DNA of 24,342 nt from an uncultured Oscillospiraceae bacterium. GTDB lineage: Bacteria; Bacillota; Clostridia; Oscillospirales; Oscillospiraceae. The stretch spans positions 54,227 to 78,568 of the forward strand of contig CAQCFX010000001.1 of NCBI GenBank assembly GCA_948766235.1. Reading direction: 5' to 3'. Under the pieces are notes generated by a model, which had not been told where the DNA came from, made no database searches, and saw only the letters and a program-made list of their open reading frames with translations. Positions 22,059-24,342 of this stretch are shown in pieces (positions within the stretch are counted from its first letter, which is position 1; each line of letters starts with the position of its first letter). The position numbers and the translations under genes are program-made.

Positions 22059-22991
22059 ATGGATATCCCTGTTTACCTGTTCGCCGGATTTTTGGACGGC
22101 GGAAAGACTACGTTTATCAACAGCACCCTCCAGGACGGCTTCGCCCTGGAAACGCCCACCCTCCTTCTGTGCTGCGAGGAGGGCGCGGAGGAGTACGACC
22201 CCAAGGCCCTGCGCAACGTCACAGTGGTGACGGTGGAGGAGGAGGCTCAGCTCACCCGGGACTTTCTCCAGCGGTGCGAGAAAAAGTACCGGCCCCGCCA
22301 GGTGATGGTGGAGTTTAACGGGATGTGGTCCCTGGGCCGGTTTTATCAGGAGACGCTGCCCAACAACTGGGTGCTGTATCAGATTATGACCATGGTGGAG
22401 GCCGCCACCTTTGACGTGTACGCCAAAAACCTGGGTCAGCTGATGATGGAAAAAATCACCAATGCAGACCTCATTGTGTTTAACCGCTGCGACGAGGCGC
22501 TGCGCGCCTCCCTGCGCCAGCGCAATCTGCGCATGGTCAACCGCCGGGCCAGCATCTATCTGGAAAACACCGACGGCACCGACGAGGAATACGCCGACGA
22601 CAGCGTCTGTCCCTTTGACCTCACACAGGACATCATCGAAATTCCCGACGATGACTTCGGCGTGTGGTACGTGGACGTGATGGAGCACCCCGAGCGCTAC
22701 GAGGGCAAGGCCATCCGGGCCAAGACGATGGTGTGCCACCTGCCCCAGTACCCCGGCGAGCTAATTCTGGGCCGGTTTGCCATGACCTGCTGCGAGGCGG
22801 ACATCACCTTCCTGGGCCTGGTGGCCCGGGGAGACGGCTTCGATACCTATGAAAACCGCTCCTGGGCGGACGTGACGGGCGTAGTCCATTTGAAGCGGCA
22901 CAAGGCCTACCAGGGGGAGGACGGCCCAGTGCTCACCGTCACCGCCCTGTCCCCCGCGGACAAACCCGCCCAAGAGGTCTTGACCTTCTGA
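22059..22991 (+). CDS. COG0523-like GTPase fused to a YcgQ/TIGR03943-like C-terminal domain
   Basis: The 310-residue protein starts with a diverged CobW-type GTPase domain (residues 1-about 175): Walker A GFLDGGKTT (10-18), Walker B-like VMVEFNGMW (82-90), and FNRCDE (141-146) in place of NKxD. It lacks the CxCC motif, having only a CC pair at 38-39. Residues about 200-305 (HPERYEGKAIRAKTMVC, GRFAMTCCEADITFLGLV with C244-C245, WADVTGVVHLK) resemble the C-terminal domain of YcgQ/TIGR03943 proteins, which accompany UPF0718 permeases and COG0523 proteins in metal-regulated operons. It is cotranscribed with the upstream GTPase. I infer a partner role in metal trafficking. Confidence 0.85.
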   Translation: MDIPVYLFAGFLDGGKTTFINSTLQDGFALETPTLLLCCEEGAEEYDPKALRNVTVVTVEEEAQLTRDFLQRCEKKYRPRQVMVEFNGMWSLGRFYQETLPNNWVLYQIMTMVEAATFDVYAKNLGQLMMEKITNADLIVFNRCDEALRASLRQRNLRMVNRRASIYLENTDGTDEEYADDSVCPFDLTQDIIEIPDDDFGVWYVDVMEHPERYEGKAIRAKTMVCHLPQYPGELILGRFAMTCCEADITFLGLVARGDGFDTYENRSWADVTGVVHLKRHKAYQGEDGPVLTVTALSPADKPAQEVLTF

Positions 22992-23001
22992 CCGCATCAA
23001 A

Positions 23002-23124
23002 TTGGAGGACTGCCCGGAGTTTGACGCACTGCGGGAAAAGTACGGCCTGGACAAGCTGCAAACCGCACCCAAAAAATCCTGCCATGACGCAGCCGTGCTG
23101 GCCGCCCCGCCGGTGAGCCGTTGA
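23002..23124 (+). pseudogene. possible small gene or degraded gene end
   Basis: From a TTG at 23002 to a TGA at 23124 there is an open frame of 40 codons with protein-like content (EDCPEFDALREKYGLDKL, then KKSCHDAAVLAAPP). It is open back to a TGA just upstream, within the end of the GTPase gene. There is no ATG or GTG and no good ribosome binding site, and a terminator follows at once. It may be the remnant of a third gene or a frameshifted C-terminal tail of the GTPase. I do not recognise it. Confidence 0.3.
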
Positions 23125-23132
23125 ACGGCGAG

Positions 23133-23165
23133 ACGCCCCCTGTCTTGGGACAGGGGGCGTTTTTT
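23133..23165 (+). terminator. intrinsic terminator of the GTPase operon
   Basis: ACGCCCCCTGTC pairs perfectly with GACAGGGGGCGT around TTGG, followed by a run of six T. Confidence 0.93.
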
Positions 23166-23223
23166 CACATGATTGCCCTTCGCTGCGCATAAAGTGTACA
23201 AACCGAGCATCGGAGGGGTCGAA

Positions 23224-24006
23224 ATGGAAGGAACAAAAATCATTTACCTGCGCCGAAAGGTGATTGCCGCCGGGGCCTGTCTCCTGGCGGCCGCTATGAT
23301 GTTCTGGGTGGTGAACAACCCGGCGGTGGTGGGGGCGTCCGCCTCCACCCGGCAGCTGCCCATCTACTGCGTGCAGAAGGACTACAAGGTGCTGTCCATC
23401 AGCTTTGACGCCGCCTGGGGCAATGAGGACACCCAGCAGCTCATCGACATTTTGGGCAAATATAAGGTGAAGGCCACCTTTTTCGTGGTGGGGGAGTGGG
23501 TGGACAAATACCCCGAGTCGGTGAAGGCGCTGTCCGACGCGGGCCACGAGGTGATGGGCCACTCCAACACCCACGCCCACTTCAACAGCCTGTCCTCCCA
23601 GGAAATCGCCGACGACCTCAACGCCTGCAACGACAAGATTGAGGCGGTGACCGGGACGCGGCCCACCCTGTTCCGCTGCCCCTATGGGGAGTACGACGAC
23701 CACGTGATTAACGCCGTGCGCTCCCTGGACATCGAGCCCATTCAGTGGGACGTGGACAGCCTGGACTGGAAGGACCTGTCCGCCGCCGACATCACCCAGC
23801 GGGTCACCTCCAAGGTGCAGCCGGGGTCCATCGTGCTGTTCCACAACGCCGCCAAGCACACCCCGGAGGCCCTGCCCGGCATCATTGAAAAGCTGCTCCA
23901 GGAGGGGTACACCTTCGTGCCTATCTCAGAGCTGATTCTGCCGGGCTGCTGCGGCCAGGACTATACCATCGACCACACCGGGCGACAGTGCCCCGGCGGA
24001 GCCTGA
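23224..24006 (+). CDS. polysaccharide deacetylase, PdaB-like sporulation protein
   Basis: The ATG at 23224 follows GGAGG and gives 260 residues. A membrane anchor or signal segment (about 12-33) precedes a NodB-type deacetylase domain (about 55-245). Motif 1 reads ISFDAAWGNEDT (61-70) instead of TFDDG, as in the PdaB group. Motif 2 is H113-SNTH-117. FRCPYGEYDD follows, then IQWDVDSLDW and GSIVLFHN. PdaB proteins are needed for stable spore cortex peptidoglycan in Bacillus; whether they deacetylate is uncertain because the second motif-1 Asp is missing. It has its own terminator. Confidence 0.88.
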   Translation: MEGTKIIYLRRKVIAAGACLLAAAMMFWVVNNPAVVGASASTRQLPIYCVQKDYKVLSISFDAAWGNEDTQQLIDILGKYKVKATFFVVGEWVDKYPESVKALSDAGHEVMGHSNTHAHFNSLSSQEIADDLNACNDKIEAVTGTRPTLFRCPYGEYDDHVINAVRSLDIEPIQWDVDSLDWKDLSAADITQRVTSKVQPGSIVLFHNAAKHTPEALPGIIEKLLQEGYTFVPISELILPGCCGQDYTIDHTGRQCPGGA

Positions 24007-24019
24007 ACCCACAGCTGCA

Positions 24020-24059
24020 CAGCCGTCCGTCCCCGCCGGGGCGGGCGGCTGTATTTTTT
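24020..24059 (+). terminator. intrinsic terminator after the deacetylase gene
   Basis: A 14-bp GC-rich stem (24020-24051, with two G-T pairs) is followed by GTATTTTTT-type sequence on the plus strand. Confidence 0.85.
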
Positions 24060-24061
24060 CC

Positions 24062-24090
24062 TTGAAGAGCGGCCCTTGGCGCAGTATAAT
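24062..24090 (+). promoter_or_regulatory. sigma-A promoter of the phosphopantetheinyl transferase gene
   Basis: TTGAAG (24062-24067), a 17-bp spacer and TATAAT (24085-24090) lie about 33 bp upstream of the ATG. Confidence 0.8.
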
Positions 24091-24123
24091 GGAAGAAACA
24101 GCCTGTGCGGGGAGGGAGATGCT

Positions 24124-24342
24124 ATGACCGTCATCTACGGCGCGGCGGGAACGGACGGCCGGATGCTGGCCAGGCCCCTGCTGGCCGCCGCGGCGCGGGA
24201 ACACTGGGGCTGGTCCGTCCTGCCGCCGGTGGAGCGCTCCCCCCGGGGCAAGCCCCTGTTCGCCGGGCGGCGGGACCGCTGGTTCTCCCTGTCCCACAGC
24301 GGGGGACTGGCTCTGTGCGCCCTGTCCGACAGCCCTGTGGGC
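24124..24342 (+). CDS. 4'-phosphopantetheinyl transferase, Sfp-type (partial, runs off the window)
   Basis: The first 73 residues are present. PPVERSPRGKPLF and WFSLSHSGGLALCALSDSPVG match the conserved start of Sfp-type transferases (GKPxF and FSLSHS), which move phosphopantetheine from CoA to a Ser of carrier proteins. The catalytic Mg-binding GID/E and WxxKE motifs would lie beyond the window. GGGGAGGGAG precedes the ATG. Whether it serves a polyketide or peptide pathway or only fatty-acid ACP cannot be told here. Confidence 0.85.
   Translation, partial: MTVIYGAAGTDGRMLARPLLAAAAREHWGWSVLPPVERSPRGKPLFAGRRDRWFSLSHSGGLALCALSDSPVG

Noticed and set aside
24124..24342. Reading the partial phosphopantetheinyl transferase as evidence for a polyketide or nonribosomal peptide cluster
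   Set aside because: Such enzymes also serve fatty-acid carrier proteins, and no synthase gene lies in the window.

Overview
The window looks like a chromosomal segment of a GC-rich, endospore-forming, anaerobic Firmicute of the Clostridia, most like the Oscillospiraceae (Flavonifractor/Lawsonibacter/Intestinimonas type). The basis is high GC at third codon positions, consensus TTGACA/TATAAT promoters, strong GGAGG ribosome binding sites, a T-box leader, a lysine riboswitch, and two sporulation genes (spoIIID and a pdaB-like gene). This placement is inferred; there is no rRNA in the window. I see no prophage, IS element, CRISPR array, tRNA or rRNA.

Positions 1-10.0 kb are mostly on the minus strand. 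In order of transcription: a T-box-controlled threonyl-tRNA synthetase without its TGS domain; a small membrane-anchored Cys-rich protein, divergent from a small XRE repressor-like gene (the only plus-strand gene here); a CNNM/CorC-type CBS protein; the tRNA methylthiotransferase MtaB; an MscS channel; a five-helix membrane protein; thymidylate kinase; and a lysine-riboswitch-controlled NhaC-family transporter. The transporter is probably a lysine importer and carries an unusual N-terminal zinc-ribbon-like segment after a signal peptide.

Positions 10.0-13.7 kb are on the plus strand: a NifS-like cysteine desulfurase, an AT-richer orphan nucleotidyltransferase-fold protein, a MATE transporter, and an exported protein made of three 36-residue Cys/His-rich repeats with its own strong promoter and terminator. 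SpoIIID follows on the minus strand.

Positions 14.2-18.0 kb hold a four-gene unit with one promoter and one terminator: serC, a YwqG/DUF1963 gene, a streptothricin-acetyltransferase-like GNAT gene, and serA. Next come an ECF-type sigma factor and a translationally coupled membrane protein that is probably its anti-sigma factor (18.1-19.8 kb). An orphan glucose-1-phosphate thymidylyltransferase lies on the minus strand. Divergent from it is a metal-handling pair: a COG0523 GTPase with a very long His-rich loop, and a second COG0523-like GTPase fused to a C-terminal domain like that of YcgQ/TIGR03943. The window closes with a PdaB-like deacetylase and the start of a 4'-phosphopantetheinyl transferase.

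The least explained items are the Cys/His repeat protein, the GTPase-YcgQ-like fusion, the NhaC transporter with an exported zinc ribbon, and a GC-rich dispersed repeat found in both riboregulated leaders.
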